Assembly: GCA_003265685.1 (NCBI GenBank)
Contig: QJOU01000001.1
Span: 124,001 to 188,000, forward strand
Length of the DNA: 64,000 nt
Origin: Piscinibacter caeni
GTDB taxonomy: Bacteria > Pseudomonadota > Gammaproteobacteria > Burkholderiales > Burkholderiaceae_C
Reading direction: 5' to 3'
The stretch's first letter is position 1, and each line of letters begins with the position of its first letter. The notes under the pieces were generated by a model. The model saw only the letters and a list, made by a program, of their open reading frames with translations. It searched no databases and had not been told where the DNA came from. This document shows, in pieces, positions 45,540-54,427 of this stretch. The translations under genes were made by a program, and so were the position numbers.

Positions 45540-46906
45540 CGGGTCTCCAGGAGGGAATCGGGCACCGGCAGCGGCACCTGCACCGCGAGCAGCACGCCGT
45601 GCGGTTCGGCGGGCTCGATGCGCAGGCTGCCGCGCAGGGTCTCCACCCGCTCGGCCAGCCAGCGCAGGCCGTAGTGGCCGGGGCGCTGCCAGCCCTGCGG
45701 CGGCAGGCCGCGGCCGTTGTCGCGCAGCTCGAGCTGCACGCCCTGCGCGTCGGCCGCCAGATGCACCTGCACCTGCGTGGCCTCGCCATGCCGCAGCGCG
45801 TTGGTCAGGCCCTCCTGCACCGCGCGGTAGAGCGTCAGCGCCAGCTCGGGGGGCAGCGGCACCTCGCCCAGCGCCACGCGGGTGTCGATCGTCACCCCGG
45901 GCTGACTGCGCCGGGTGCGCTCGACCAGGTCGTCGAGCGCCTCGGCCAGGCCGAAGTTGTCGAGCACCAGCGGCGCGAGGCGCGGGATGATGCCGTGCAT
46001 CGCGTCGTACAGGCGCGAGGACTCGTCGGCGATCACGCGCGCCGCCTGCTCCGAGGCCGGGTCGCGCGAGCCCACCCGCTGCGCGATCGACAGCGCCATG
46101 CTGCGCATCGCGGTGACCGACTGGCCCAGCTCGTCGTGCAGCTCGCGCGCGATCATGCGGCGCTCCTGCTCGATGTGCTGGTCGATCCAGCGCGTCAGCT
46201 CGCGGTTGTCGGACAGCTGCGCCTCGGCCCGGGCGGCGCGTCGCTCGGTCTCGATGTGGGTCTGCAACTCGCCGACCATGCGGTTGAAGGCCGCGCCGAT
46301 GGCTGCCGCCTCGCGGCCCGGCAGCGGCGGCAGCGCGACCTCGAAGCGCCCGCCCTGCAGCTGGTTGAGCGCGTCGACGATCTGCCCGAACGGCCGCACC
46401 GTGCGGCCGACCAGCCAGAACACCGCCGCGTTGACGAGCACCAGCATCGCCAGCGCACCGGTCACCAGCCAGAAGAGATAGTCCCAGGCATCGACCGCGG
46501 CGCGCGAGGCGTTCGAGCGCACCTCGAGCCGGCCGTCCGGGAACTCGATCGACTGCGTCGACGGCGGCGGGGCGATCAGCGCCTCGAACCAGGCCGGCGC
46601 ATCGCGCCCGGCCTTGTAGGACGATGGCGGCGACTGGTACAGCAGCGTGCCGGCGCCGTCCAGCAAGGTGATGTCGTTCGAGCGCACCCGGCCGATGCCC
46701 TGCAGGAAGGCCAGCATCGCCGGCGTGCCCTGGGCCGCGTAGCGCCAGGCGGTGCGGTTGAGCAGCTGCGCCGCGACGCGGTTGGCGGCCACCACCTCCT
46801 CGTGCACCGAGTCGCGCATGCTGCGCAGCTGCAGGCCCATCACGACCAGCGTGAACAGCACCGTCAGCGAGCCGACGATCAGGTTGATCTTCAGGCGCAG
46901 CGTCAT
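45536..46906 (-). CDS. Sensor histidine kinase (HisKA_3/HATPase)
   Basis: A 456-residue membrane kinase. Membrane helices at about 7-27 and 155-178 flank a periplasmic sensor of about 125 residues; HAMP follows, then EQERRMIARELHDELGQSVTAM with the phospho-acceptor His, and a HATPase with RAVQEGLTNALRHGEATQV (N box) and LRDNGRGLPP (G box). ATG at 46906 overlaps the peptidase stop. The sensed signal is unknown. MxaY/MxaX-like systems of this type control methanol oxidation in other methylotrophs, which is only an analogy here. Confidence 0.93.
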   Translation of the reverse strand: MTLRLKINLIVGSLTVLFTLVVMGLQLRSMRDSVHEEVVAANRVAAQLLNRTAWRYAAQGTPAMLAFLQGIGRVRSNDITLLDGAGTLLYQSPPSSYKAGRDAPAWFEALIAPPPSTQSIEFPDGRLEVRSNASRAAVDAWDYLFWLVTGALAMLVLVNAAVFWLVGRTVRPFGQIVDALNQLQGGRFEVALPPLPGREAAAIGAAFNRMVGELQTHIETERRAARAEAQLSDNRELTRWIDQHIEQERRMIARELHDELGQSVTAMRSMALSIAQRVGSRDPASEQAARVIADESSRLYDAMHGIIPRLAPLVLDNFGLAEALDDLVERTRRSQPGVTIDTRVALGEVPLPPELALTLYRAVQEGLTNALRHGEATQVQVHLAADAQGVQLELRDNGRGLPPQGWQRPGHYGLRWLAERVETLRGSLRIEPAEPHGVLLAVQVPLPVPDSLLETR

Positions 46907-47805
46907 GCGGCGGGCTCGTCGAAATCGCCGTGCGCGGCGAAGCGCTCCAGCGCGCCCACCATCGCCGCGACCATCGCCGGGTGGGTGGGGTCGTGGCCGG
47001 CGCCCTCGATCCAGCGCAGCCGCGCGCGCGGCAGCGCGGCCGCGACGCGGCGCGCCCCGGCCGGCGGACAGATGCGGTCGGCGCTGCCGTGCAGCAGCAG
47101 CGTGGGCACCTGCGGCAGCGCGGCGCAGCGCGCCAGCAGCGGCGCCTCGTCCAGGAAGCAGTCGGCGCGCAGGTAGTGGCTCTGCACGCGGTAGCGGTCG
47201 ACCAGGGTGTCGAGCTGGGCCGGGTCGGGCTCGCCCGGCGCCGTGCCGGCGAGCTGCTGCTCGGCGCGCCACCAGCGGCGCGCCGCCTGGCGCGCGGCGG
47301 CCGGGTCGGCGCCGTGCAGCGCGTGGGCAAGGGCGGCGAGGTCCAGGTCGGCCGCGGCGGCGAAGGCCTCGATGTCCTCGCGCCGGGCCAGGAAGGTGGC
47401 GCGCAGCAGCAGGCCGCTGACGGCCGCGGGCTCGGCCGCGGCATGGGCGATCGCGAGCGTCGCACCCCAGGAGCCGCCGACCACCAGCCAGCGCTCGATG
47501 CCCAGCGCCTCGCGCACGCGGCGCAGGTCGGCCAGCAGCTCGGCCGTGGTGTTGTGCGCGGTCGCGCCGCGCGGCGTGCTGCGCCCGGCGCCGCGCTGGT
47601 CGGGGCAGACGATGCGCCAGCGTCGCGGGTCGAAGAAGCGCCGCAGCAGCGGCGAGCCGCCCGAGCCCGGACCGCCGTGCAGCACGACCGCCGGAATGCC
47701 GTCGGCCGCGCCGTGCTCGGCCACGTGCAGCACATGGCCGTCGCCGACCGGCAGCGCATGCGTGGCCAGCGGCGGCGTGTCCTCGTGCAGGGCGGATCCG
47801 GGCAT
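46903..47805 (-). CDS. Alpha/beta-hydrolase, proline iminopeptidase type (S33)
   Basis: A 300-residue prolyl aminopeptidase-like hydrolase. It has VVLHGGPGSGGSPLLRRFFDP (oxyanion HGGPG), CPDQRGAGRSTP, the nucleophile elbow VVGGSWGATLAI with Ser, a helical cap, LLLHGSADRICPP (Asp region) and WIEGAGHDPTHP with the catalytic His. No signal peptide, so cytoplasmic. It starts the minus-strand peptidase-kinase-regulator operon, divergent from pqqA. A role in trimming the PqqA peptide is possible but unsupported beyond position. Confidence 0.87.
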   Translation of the reverse strand: MPGSALHEDTPPLATHALPVGDGHVLHVAEHGAADGIPAVVLHGGPGSGGSPLLRRFFDPRRWRIVCPDQRGAGRSTPRGATAHNTTAELLADLRRVREALGIERWLVVGGSWGATLAIAHAAAEPAAVSGLLLRATFLARREDIEAFAAAADLDLAALAHALHGADPAAARQAARRWWRAEQQLAGTAPGEPDPAQLDTLVDRYRVQSHYLRADCFLDEAPLLARCAALPQVPTLLLHGSADRICPPAGARRVAAALPRARLRWIEGAGHDPTHPAMVAAMVGALERFAAHGDFDEPAA

Positions 47806-47820
47806 GGGCGGGATGGTATC

Positions 47821-47867
47821 GGGACCACCCGCGGTCCCAATCATGAAAATCATGAGGCCCGATTCAT
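47821..47867. promoter_or_regulatory. Repeats in the pqqA/peptidase divergent region
   Basis: GGGACC/GGTCCC inverted repeat (47821-47838), then TCATGA twice separated by AAA (47841-47855), and a further TTCATG at 47863-47868. The motif spacing suggests a protein binding site in the 171-bp shared upstream region. No clear -10/-35 was assigned. Confidence 0.4.
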
Positions 47868-47933
47868 GGTCCGGGGACTGTGCGGCGGCGGCCCGCGCGG
47901 TGACGATACGGCACGGGAAACGACCTCCCCGCG

Positions 47934-47949
47934 CCCACCGTCCGGTGGG
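47934..47949 (+). repeat. Hairpin in the pqqA leader
   Basis: CCCACCG and CGGTGGG form a perfect 7-bp inverted repeat with a 2-base spacer, 27 bp before the pqqA ATG. The tight loop would open slightly in RNA. Confidence 0.4.
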
Positions 47950-47976
47950 GGCGACCACCGCCCTAGGAGAACCTGC

Positions 47977-48051
47977 ATGACCTGGACGACCCCGACCGCC
48001 ACCGACTTCCGCTTCGGCTTCGAAATCACGATGTACGTCGCGGCCCGCTGA
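47977..48051 (+). CDS. pqqA: PQQ precursor peptide PqqA
   Basis: A 24-residue peptide, MTWTTPTATDFRFGFEITMY followed by VAAR. Glu 16 and Tyr 20, in the conserved ExxxY spacing, are the residues crosslinked by PqqE to become the PQQ skeleton. AGGAGA lies before the ATG. It is too short for most gene finders. A terminator hairpin directly follows and pqqB starts 64 bp later. Confidence 0.97.
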   Translation: MTWTTPTATDFRFGFEITMYVAAR

Positions 48052-48065
48052 GCGGCTGAACCCCG

Positions 48066-48101
48066 AACCGCCGCCGGGCTCGCGCTCGCGCGGCGGTTTT
48101 T
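48066..48101 (+). terminator. Terminator/attenuator between pqqA and pqqB
   Basis: AACCGCCGC (48066-48074) pairs perfectly with GCGGCGGTT (48090-48098), followed by TTTTTC. This resembles a functional rho-independent terminator placed inside the operon, so most transcripts would end after pqqA. Confidence 0.85.
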
Positions 48102-48115
48102 CTTCCCAGGCTCCC

Positions 48116-49036
48116 ATGCGCATCACGGTTCTCGGCGCCGCCGCCGGCGGTGGATTCCCGCAGTGGAACTGCAACTGCCGCAACTGCGCCGGCGTGCGCA
48201 GCGGCGCGGTGCGCGCCCGGCCGCGCACCCAGTCGTCGATCTTCGTGCGCGACGATGCCGCGGTGGACGGCGTGCTGTTCAACGCCTCGCCCGACATCCT
48301 CGAGCAGATCCGCGCCAACCCGGTGCTGCAGCCCCACCGCGCGCTGCGCGACACCGCGATCGCCGGCGTGGTGCTGATGGACGGCCAGATCGACCACGCC
48401 ACCGGGCTGTTCATGCTGCGCGAGCGCGGCCGGCCGCTGCCGCTGTGGTGCACCGACCCGGTCGAGCAGGACCTGACCCAGGGCAACCCGATCCTGCGCG
48501 TGCTCGGCCACTACTGCGGCGTGCAGCGCGAGCGCATCGTGCCCGACGGCACGCCGTTCACGATCCCCGGCGCGCCGGGCCTCGCCTTCCGCGCCTTCGC
48601 GCTGGCCAGCAAGGCGGCACCGTACTCGCCGCACCGCGACGCGCCGGTGCCGGGCGACAACATCGGCATGCTGATCAGCGACCGCGCGAGCGGCCGCAGC
48701 GCCTTCTACGCGCCCGGCCTCGGCGAGATCACGCCGGCGCTGTTCGACGTGATGGCGGGCGCCGATGCGGTATTCGTCGACGGCACCTTCTGGACCGACG
48801 ACGAGATGATCGCGCTCGGCCTGTCGAAGAAGACCGCGCGCGACATCGGCCACCTGCCGCAATCCGGCGCCGGCGGCATGATCGAGTGGCTCGACAGGCT
48901 GCCTGCGCCGACGCGGCGCTTCCTCATCCACATCAACAACACCAATCCGATCCTCGACGAGGACTCGCCGCAGCGCGCCGAACTGGCGCGCCACCGCATC
49001 GAGCCCTGCGAGGACGGCGTCACCCTCGAGATCTGA
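48116..49036 (+). CDS. pqqB: PQQ biosynthesis protein PqqB
   Basis: A 306-residue metallo-beta-lactamase-fold protein, now thought to hydroxylate the tyrosine of the crosslinked intermediate. It reads [28 protein letters not shown], with the Cys cluster binding structural zinc, [31 protein letters not shown] and a distal [10 protein letters not shown] and [19 protein letters not shown]. Length is normal for PqqB. Confidence 0.97.
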   Translation: MRITVLGAAAGGGFPQWNCNCRNCAGVRSGAVRARPRTQSSIFVRDDAAVDGVLFNASPDILEQIRANPVLQPHRALRDTAIAGVVLMDGQIDHATGLFMLRERGRPLPLWCTDPVEQDLTQGNPILRVLGHYCGVQRERIVPDGTPFTIPGAPGLAFRAFALASKAAPYSPHRDAPVPGDNIGMLISDRASGRSAFYAPGLGEITPALFDVMAGADAVFVDGTFWTDDEMIALGLSKKTARDIGHLPQSGAGGMIEWLDRLPAPTRRFLIHINNTNPILDEDSPQRAELARHRIEPCEDGVTLEI

Positions 49037-49037
49037 G

Positions 49038-49748
49038 ATGACTGCTCCTGCCTGGTCGCGTGACGAGTTCGAAGCCAAGCTGCGCGAGCGCGGCCGCTCG
49101 TACCACATCCACCATCCGTTCAACGTGATGCTGAACACGGGCAAGGCCACGCCCGAGCAGATCCGCGGCTGGGTGGCGAACCGCTTCTACTACCAGATCG
49201 CGATCCCGATCAAGGACGCGGCGGTGATGTCCAACTGCACCGACCGCGAGGTGCGGCGCGGCTGGATCCAGCGCATCCTCGACCACGACGGCTTCGAGAT
49301 CGGCGGCGTCAAGGACCCCGGCGGCATCGAGGCCTGGCTGCGACTGGGCGAGGCGGTGGGCCTGACGCGCGCGGAGATCGAGGACCAACGCCACCTGATC
49401 CCGGCGGTGAAGTTTGCGGTCGATGCCTACGTCAACTTCGCGCGCCGGGCGCCCTGGCAGGAGGCGGTGTGCTCCTCGCTCACCGAGCTGTTCGCGCCGG
49501 AGATCCACAAGCAGCGCCTGGCCACCTGGCCTGAGCATTACGCCTGGATCGAGCCGCAGGGCCTGAGCTACTTCCGCAACCGCGTCAGCCAGGCGCGGCG
49601 CGACGTGGAGCAGGGCCTCGCGATCACGCTGGACTACTTCGACACCCGCGCGCTGCAGGAGCGCGCGCTCGAGATCCTGCAGTTCAAGCTCGACATCCTG
49701 TGGGCGATGAACGATGCGATGGCGCTGAAGTACGGCGTGAACGCGTGA
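49038..49748 (+). CDS. pqqC: Pyrroloquinoline-quinone synthase PqqC
   Basis: A 236-residue helical oxidase that performs the final ring closure and oxidation to PQQ without metal or cofactor. It shows [72 protein letters not shown] and [17 protein letters not shown] with the conserved active-site His and Arg residues. It lies 1 bp after pqqB and overlaps pqqD by one base. Confidence 0.97.
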   Translation: MTAPAWSRDEFEAKLRERGRSYHIHHPFNVMLNTGKATPEQIRGWVANRFYYQIAIPIKDAAVMSNCTDREVRRGWIQRILDHDGFEIGGVKDPGGIEAWLRLGEAVGLTRAEIEDQRHLIPAVKFAVDAYVNFARRAPWQEAVCSSLTELFAPEIHKQRLATWPEHYAWIEPQGLSYFRNRVSQARRDVEQGLAITLDYFDTRALQERALEILQFKLDILWAMNDAMALKYGVNA

Positions 49749-50020
49749 TGGAGCTGGGCGCCGACAGCCGCCCGCGCATCGGCGCGGGCTTCCGGCTCCA
49801 GTGGGAGCCGGCGCAGCAATGCCACGTGCTGCTCTACCCCGAGGGCATGATCAAGCTCAACGGCAGCGCCGGCGAGATCATGAAGCGTTGCGACGGACAG
49901 GCCACGCTGGCGGCGATCGTTGCCGACCTCGAGAAGGCCTTCGGCGCCAGCAATCTCGAAGGCGACGTGCGTGGCTTCATCGACGTGGCCGCGAAGCAGC
50001 GCTGGCTCACCTGGGACTGA
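49748..50020 (+). CDS. pqqD: PqqA-binding chaperone PqqD
   Basis: A 90-residue RiPP recognition element that presents PqqA to PqqE. It has PRIGAGFRLQWEPAQQCHVLLYPEGMIKLNGSAGEIMKRCDG, the winged-helix region typical of PqqD. ATG at 49748 overlaps the pqqC stop (TGATG). Free-standing here, not fused to PqqC or PqqE. Confidence 0.95.
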   Translation: MELGADSRPRIGAGFRLQWEPAQQCHVLLYPEGMIKLNGSAGEIMKRCDGQATLAAIVADLEKAFGASNLEGDVRGFIDVAAKQRWLTWD

Positions 50021-50024
50021 ACGA

Positions 50025-51152
50025 ATGAGCACGATTGGCCCGCCGCTCTGGCTGCTCGCGGAGCTCACCTACCGCTGCCCGCTGCACTGCGTGTTTTGCT
50101 ACAACCCGGTCGACTACGCGACGCAGCCGCAGGAGCTCTCCACCGACGACTGGCTGCGCGTGCTGCGCGAGGGCCGCGAGATGGGCGCCGTGCAGCTCGG
50201 CCTATCGGGCGGCGAGCCGCTGCTGCGTGACGACCTCGAGGTGATCGTTGCCGAGGCACGGCGCCTGGGCTTCTACACGAACCTGCTGACCTCGGGCGTG
50301 GGACTGACCGAGGCGCGCGCCAAGGCGCTGAAGGACGCGGGGCTGGACCATGTGCAGCTCTCGTTCCAGGACTCGACGCGCGAGATGAACGACTTCCTCT
50401 CGCACACCAAGACCTTCGAGCTCAAGAACAAGGTCGCGAAGATCATCAAGGACCAGGGCTGGCCGATGGTGATGAACGTCGTCATCCACCGCCTGAACAT
50501 CGACCACATCGACCGCATCATCGGCATGGCCGCGGAGTTCGGCGCCGAGTACATCGAGCTGGCGAACACGCAGTACTACTCCTGGGCCTTCGTCAACCGC
50601 GCGCAGCTGCTGCCCACGCGCGAGCAGCTGATCCGCGCCGAGGCGGTGACGGACCAGTGGCGCCGGAAGATGGGCGAGAAGATGCGCATCTTCTTCGTCG
50701 CACCCGACTACCACGAGGGCAAGGCCAAGAAGTGCGTCAACGGCTGGGGCAGCATGTTCATCACCGTCACGCCCACCGGCGACGTGCTGCCCTGCCACAC
50801 CGCGAAGATGCTGCCCGGGCTGAGCTTCCCGAACGTGCGCGAGGCGAGCCTGCGCCACGCCTGGTTCGAGTCCGACGGCTTCAACCGCTACCGCGGCACC
50901 GGCTGGATGAAGGAGCCGTGTGCGAGCTGCGACCGCAAGGAGGAAGACCTGGGCGGCTGCCGCTGCCAGGCCTACCTGATCGCCCACGACCCCGAGGCGG
51001 CCGACCCGGTGTGCAGCAAGAGCCCGCTCCACGGCAAGGTGCTCGAGGCCGTCGCGCAGGCCGAACGCGGCGCGCCGGCGATGACGGAACACCCGCTGGT
51101 GTTCCGCGACCCGGCCAGCTCGCGCCGGCTGGCGGGCAAGGCCGCGGTGTAG
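50025..51152 (+). CDS. pqqE: Radical SAM peptide cyclase PqqE
   Basis: A 375-residue radical SAM enzyme that forms the Glu-Tyr carbon-carbon bond in PqqA. The cluster motif CPLHCVFC (Cys 18, 22, 25) is followed by LGLSGGEPLLR, and the SPASM region near the C-terminus contains KKCVNGWGSMFITVTPTGDVLPCHTAK and CASCDRKEEDLGGCRCQ for auxiliary clusters. It starts 4 bp after pqqD. It is the last pqq gene seen; no pqqF/pqqG protease follows. Confidence 0.97.
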   Translation: MSTIGPPLWLLAELTYRCPLHCVFCYNPVDYATQPQELSTDDWLRVLREGREMGAVQLGLSGGEPLLRDDLEVIVAEARRLGFYTNLLTSGVGLTEARAKALKDAGLDHVQLSFQDSTREMNDFLSHTKTFELKNKVAKIIKDQGWPMVMNVVIHRLNIDHIDRIIGMAAEFGAEYIELANTQYYSWAFVNRAQLLPTREQLIRAEAVTDQWRRKMGEKMRIFFVAPDYHEGKAKKCVNGWGSMFITVTPTGDVLPCHTAKMLPGLSFPNVREASLRHAWFESDGFNRYRGTGWMKEPCASCDRKEEDLGGCRCQAYLIAHDPEAADPVCSKSPLHGKVLEAVAQAERGAPAMTEHPLVFRDPASSRRLAGKAAV

Positions 51153-51224
51153 CCGCGCCGCGGCATTGCGTCACGCCGAGGCGCGCCGCCGGCCGCGCGC
51201 CGGGCGACGCCGGCCCGGACAATC

Positions 51225-51254
51225 GCCCATCCGCGCCCATCCGCGCCCATCCCC
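51225..51254 (+). repeat. Short tandem repeat upstream of the GGDEF-EAL gene
   Basis: The 10-base unit GCCCATCCGC occurs three times in a row, the third with one change, ending 6 bases before the ATG. Copy-number change could move the promoter or ribosome site. Confidence 0.6.
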
Positions 51255-51260
51255 AGGCCC

Positions 51261-53747
51261 ATGCCGCAACGCCCGATCGCTTCGATGGCTCCCGTCGACC
51301 TGGATTCGCCGAATGCGGAGCAGCTCTGCCGCGTGCTGCTCTCGCAGACTGACGACCTGGTCGTGGTGCTCGACGCCGACCTGCGTGTGTGCCTGATCAA
51401 TCCGGCCGCCAAGGCCGCCCTCGGCCTCGCCGGGCCGGTGCCGGCGCTCGCCGCGCTCGACGACCTGGGCGCGATCCGCGCCGAGGATCGGCGCCAGGTC
51501 GCGCAGGCCTGCGCTGCCGTGCTGGCCGGCGCCACGGCGCTGCCGCTGCGGGTGGCCCTGGGCGGGGGGGCGGCACACGGGCAGGTGTATCGCCTGCGCG
51601 TGCTGGCGATGCGCGGCGCGGCGCGCGGCGCGAAGGCCGTCGTGCTGCACGGCGCCGACGTGACCGATCTGGCCGAGGTCGAACGGCGGCTGCGTGAACG
51701 CGAGCGCGAGTTCCGCACCCTGGCCGAGAACTCGCCCGACAACATCATCCGCTACGGGCTGGATCTGCGCGCGGTCTACTGCAACCAGGAGATCGAGGAG
51801 CGGGTGGCGGTCGAGTCGCGCCGGCTGCTCGGCCGCACGCCGGTGGAGGGCGCGCCGCCGGGCCTGGTCGGCGCCGAGGCCTTCCAGGCCCAGGTGCAGC
51901 GCACCCTGGCCAGCGGCGAGCGCGCCACCGTCGAGTTGCGCGTGCCGACGCCCGCCGGCGACTTCCGCGTGCACCACGTCGTCATCGCGCCGGAGTACGA
52001 CGCCCAGGGCACGATCTGCGGCGCCATCGCCGTGGGGCGCGACGTGACCCCTCTGGTCCAGGCGCTGGAACGCCTGGCGGAGGCCGAGCGCGAGTTCCGC
52101 ACCCTGGCCGAAAACGCGGGCGACAACATCGTGCGCTGGGACGAGGTCGGCCGCATGATCTACGTGAACCCGGCCATGGCGCGGGTGCTGGGCCGGCCGG
52201 CCGAGGCGCTGATCGGCCTGACGGCGCCCGAGGCCTACCCGAGCGGCGAGTTCGACATCGTCTACGAGGCGGTGCGCGAGGTCCAGCGCAGCGCCCAGCC
52301 CCGGCTGCTCGAGCTGGACTGGCTGCCCGGCCCCGGGCAGCGCCGCCAGTTCCACCAGATCCGCCTGGTGCCGGAGTTCGACGCCTCGGGCACCGTGCGC
52401 ACGGTGCTGGGCGTCGGGCGCGACGTCACCGAGGCCGTCGAGCAGCGCGAGCTGATCGAATCCCTCGCGCGCCAGGACCCGCTCACCCGGCTGGCGAACC
52501 GCCTCGCGCTGGCCGAGCGCGCCGAGGGCATTCTCGCGGGCGCCCAGCGCCACCACGGCAAGGCGGCGGTGCTGCTGGTCGACCTGGACGGCTTCAAGGC
52601 GATCAACGACGGCCTCGGCCACAGTGCCGGCGACGAACTGCTGTGCGAGGTGGCGCGCCGCTTCGCCGAGGCCCTGCGGGCGGATGACCTGCTCGTGCGG
52701 CTGGGCGGCGACGAGTTCGTCGTGCTGGCCCCGGACGTCGACACGCCCGCCGGCATCGGCCGGGTGGCCGGCAAGCTCCATGCGGCGCTGGTGGCGCCGG
52801 CCACGATCATGGGGCGCCAGGTGCGCGTGACGGCGAGCATCGGCGTGGCCGTGTTCCCGGACGACGGCGCGGGCATCGAGCGGCTCCTGGCGCGCGCGGA
52901 CAGCGCGATGTACCAGGCCAAGCGTGCCGGCCGGTCGCGTACCGAGTTCTACACCGATGCCATCGGCGCCGCGGTGCAGCGCCGGCTGGTGCTTGAGCAG
53001 GCGCTGCGCGAGTCCTGCCACGGCGCGGGCATGCAGCTTCACTACCAGCCCAAGGTGGCACTGGGCGAGCCGGCCTCGCCGGTGGGCGCCGAGGCGCTGC
53101 TGCGCTGGGAGCACCCGGTGCTGGGTGCTGTCTCGCCCGGCGAGTTCATCCCGCTGGCCGAGGACACCGGGCTGATCGTCACCCTCGGCGCCTGGGTGCT
53201 GGAGCAGGCCGCCGAGCAGGCGCGGCGCTGGAACGCGGGTCGCGACAGCGCGTTCAAGGTGGCCGTCAACGTGTCGGCCCGGCAGCTCGTCGAGCCCGGC
53301 TTCGCGGAGTGGGTCGAGCAGGCCCTGCAGCGCACCGGATGCCGCGCCGAATGGCTGGTGCTGGAGGTCACGGAAAGCGTGTTCGCCGAGGAGTCCGGGC
53401 GGGTCCAGCGCACGCTGGGCCGGCTGCGGACCCTGGGCATCCACATCGCCCTGGACGACTTCGGCACCGGCTTCTCGGCGCTGAGCTACCTGGCCCGCTT
53501 CCCGGTCGACGAGCTGAAGATCGACCGCAGCTTCGTGCGCGCCATCGGCGACGGCGAGCGGCACCGCGAGCTGCTGCGCGCCTTCGTCGCCATGGCCGGC
53601 GCGCTCGGCCTCGCGCTGGTCGCCGAAGGGGTGGAAACCGCCGCCGAGGAGCAGTTCCTGCGCGAGACGGGCTGCGCGGTGATGCAGGGCTGGTTCTTCG
53701 GGCGCGCCGTGCCCGCCGAGGCCTTCGCGCGCCAGTGGCTGGCGTGA
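51261..53747 (+). CDS. PAS-PAS-PAS-GGDEF-EAL cyclic-di-GMP signalling protein
   Basis: An 828-residue cytoplasmic protein. Three PAS-like units precede the output: one at about 20-140, then two near-copies starting EREFRTLAENSPDNI (about 147) and EREFRTLAENAGDNI (about 275), the latter showing internal duplication. The GGDEF domain is intact (RLGGDEFVVL, about 481) and so is the EAL domain (GAEALLRWEHP about 609, FGTGFSALSYL, ELKIDRSFV), so it may both make and degrade c-di-GMP. No membrane helices. It lies 108 bp after pqqE, with no sign of cotranscription. Confidence 0.94.
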   Translation: MPQRPIASMAPVDLDSPNAEQLCRVLLSQTDDLVVVLDADLRVCLINPAAKAALGLAGPVPALAALDDLGAIRAEDRRQVAQACAAVLAGATALPLRVALGGGAAHGQVYRLRVLAMRGAARGAKAVVLHGADVTDLAEVERRLREREREFRTLAENSPDNIIRYGLDLRAVYCNQEIEERVAVESRRLLGRTPVEGAPPGLVGAEAFQAQVQRTLASGERATVELRVPTPAGDFRVHHVVIAPEYDAQGTICGAIAVGRDVTPLVQALERLAEAEREFRTLAENAGDNIVRWDEVGRMIYVNPAMARVLGRPAEALIGLTAPEAYPSGEFDIVYEAVREVQRSAQPRLLELDWLPGPGQRRQFHQIRLVPEFDASGTVRTVLGVGRDVTEAVEQRELIESLARQDPLTRLANRLALAERAEGILAGAQRHHGKAAVLLVDLDGFKAINDGLGHSAGDELLCEVARRFAEALRADDLLVRLGGDEFVVLAPDVDTPAGIGRVAGKLHAALVAPATIMGRQVRVTASIGVAVFPDDGAGIERLLARADSAMYQAKRAGRSRTEFYTDAIGAAVQRRLVLEQALRESCHGAGMQLHYQPKVALGEPASPVGAEALLRWEHPVLGAVSPGEFIPLAEDTGLIVTLGAWVLEQAAEQARRWNAGRDSAFKVAVNVSARQLVEPGFAEWVEQALQRTGCRAEWLVLEVTESVFAEESGRVQRTLGRLRTLGIHIALDDFGTGFSALSYLARFPVDELKIDRSFVRAIGDGERHRELLRAFVAMAGALGLALVAEGVETAAEEQFLRETGCAVMQGWFFGRAVPAEAFARQWLA

Positions 53748-53751
53748 GTCG

Positions 53752-54363
53752 CTACAGCGACTGCAGGTAGGCCGCCACCGCCTTCATCTGCGCCTCGTTC
53801 ATCGCGCGCACCTCGTTCTTCATGATCACGCCGTGCGGGCGCAGCGGCGTCTTGAACACCTTGAGCTGGCGCACGATGTAGTCGGCATGCTGGCCCGCCA
53901 GGCGCGGGAAGCCGGTCTGGCCCTCGGCCTTGTCGCCGTGGCACGAGGCACAGGCGCGCACGCCGAGCGCCGGCAGGCCCTTCTCGAAGATCGCCTTGCC
54001 CTGGTTCATCAGCGCGGGGTTGCCCGCCCGCCCGGGGCGCGGCTCCTGCTTCGCGTAGTAGTCGGCCAGGCCCTCGATCGCGCCGTCGGTCAGCAGCGCG
54101 GAAACGCCGTACATGTAGGCCTGCACGTCGGTCTCGGCGCGCGACTTGTCGCGGAAGTCCTTCAGCTGGCGGATCGTGTACTCGCGTGCCTGCCCGGCCA
54201 GCGCCGGGAAGCGCGAGTCGTTGCTGCGCCCGAAATCGCCGTGGCAGGTGGCGCAGACGTGCACCGCACGCTGCACCAGTTCGTCGTCTGCGCTGCCGGC
54301 CGCCTGCGCCAGCGGCGCGAACAGCGCGGACACCAGCAGGCTGCCCAGAACCGTCTTCTTCAT
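53752..54363 (-). CDS. Cytochrome c4-type dihaem protein
   Basis: A 203-residue exported cytochrome with signal peptide MKKTVLGSLLVSALFAPLAQA and two haem sites, CATCH (37-41) and CASCH (138-142), each followed by a FPALAGQ/FPRLAGQ segment and distal Met regions (YMYG, VIMKNEVRAMNE). The repeat structure is that of cytochrome c4. It can pass electrons in the periplasm, here possibly from quinoprotein dehydrogenases to oxidases. A GAGGGGA site precedes the ATG. Confidence 0.93.
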   Translation of the reverse strand: MKKTVLGSLLVSALFAPLAQAAGSADDELVQRAVHVCATCHGDFGRSNDSRFPALAGQAREYTIRQLKDFRDKSRAETDVQAYMYGVSALLTDGAIEGLADYYAKQEPRPGRAGNPALMNQGKAIFEKGLPALGVRACASCHGDKAEGQTGFPRLAGQHADYIVRQLKVFKTPLRPHGVIMKNEVRAMNEAQMKAVAAYLQSL

Positions 54364-54427
54364 GCTGTCCCCTCAATGGTTGCAGGGACATTCTCGGCAG
54401 CGCGCGGCCTGCGGCGGTTGCGGTGCG

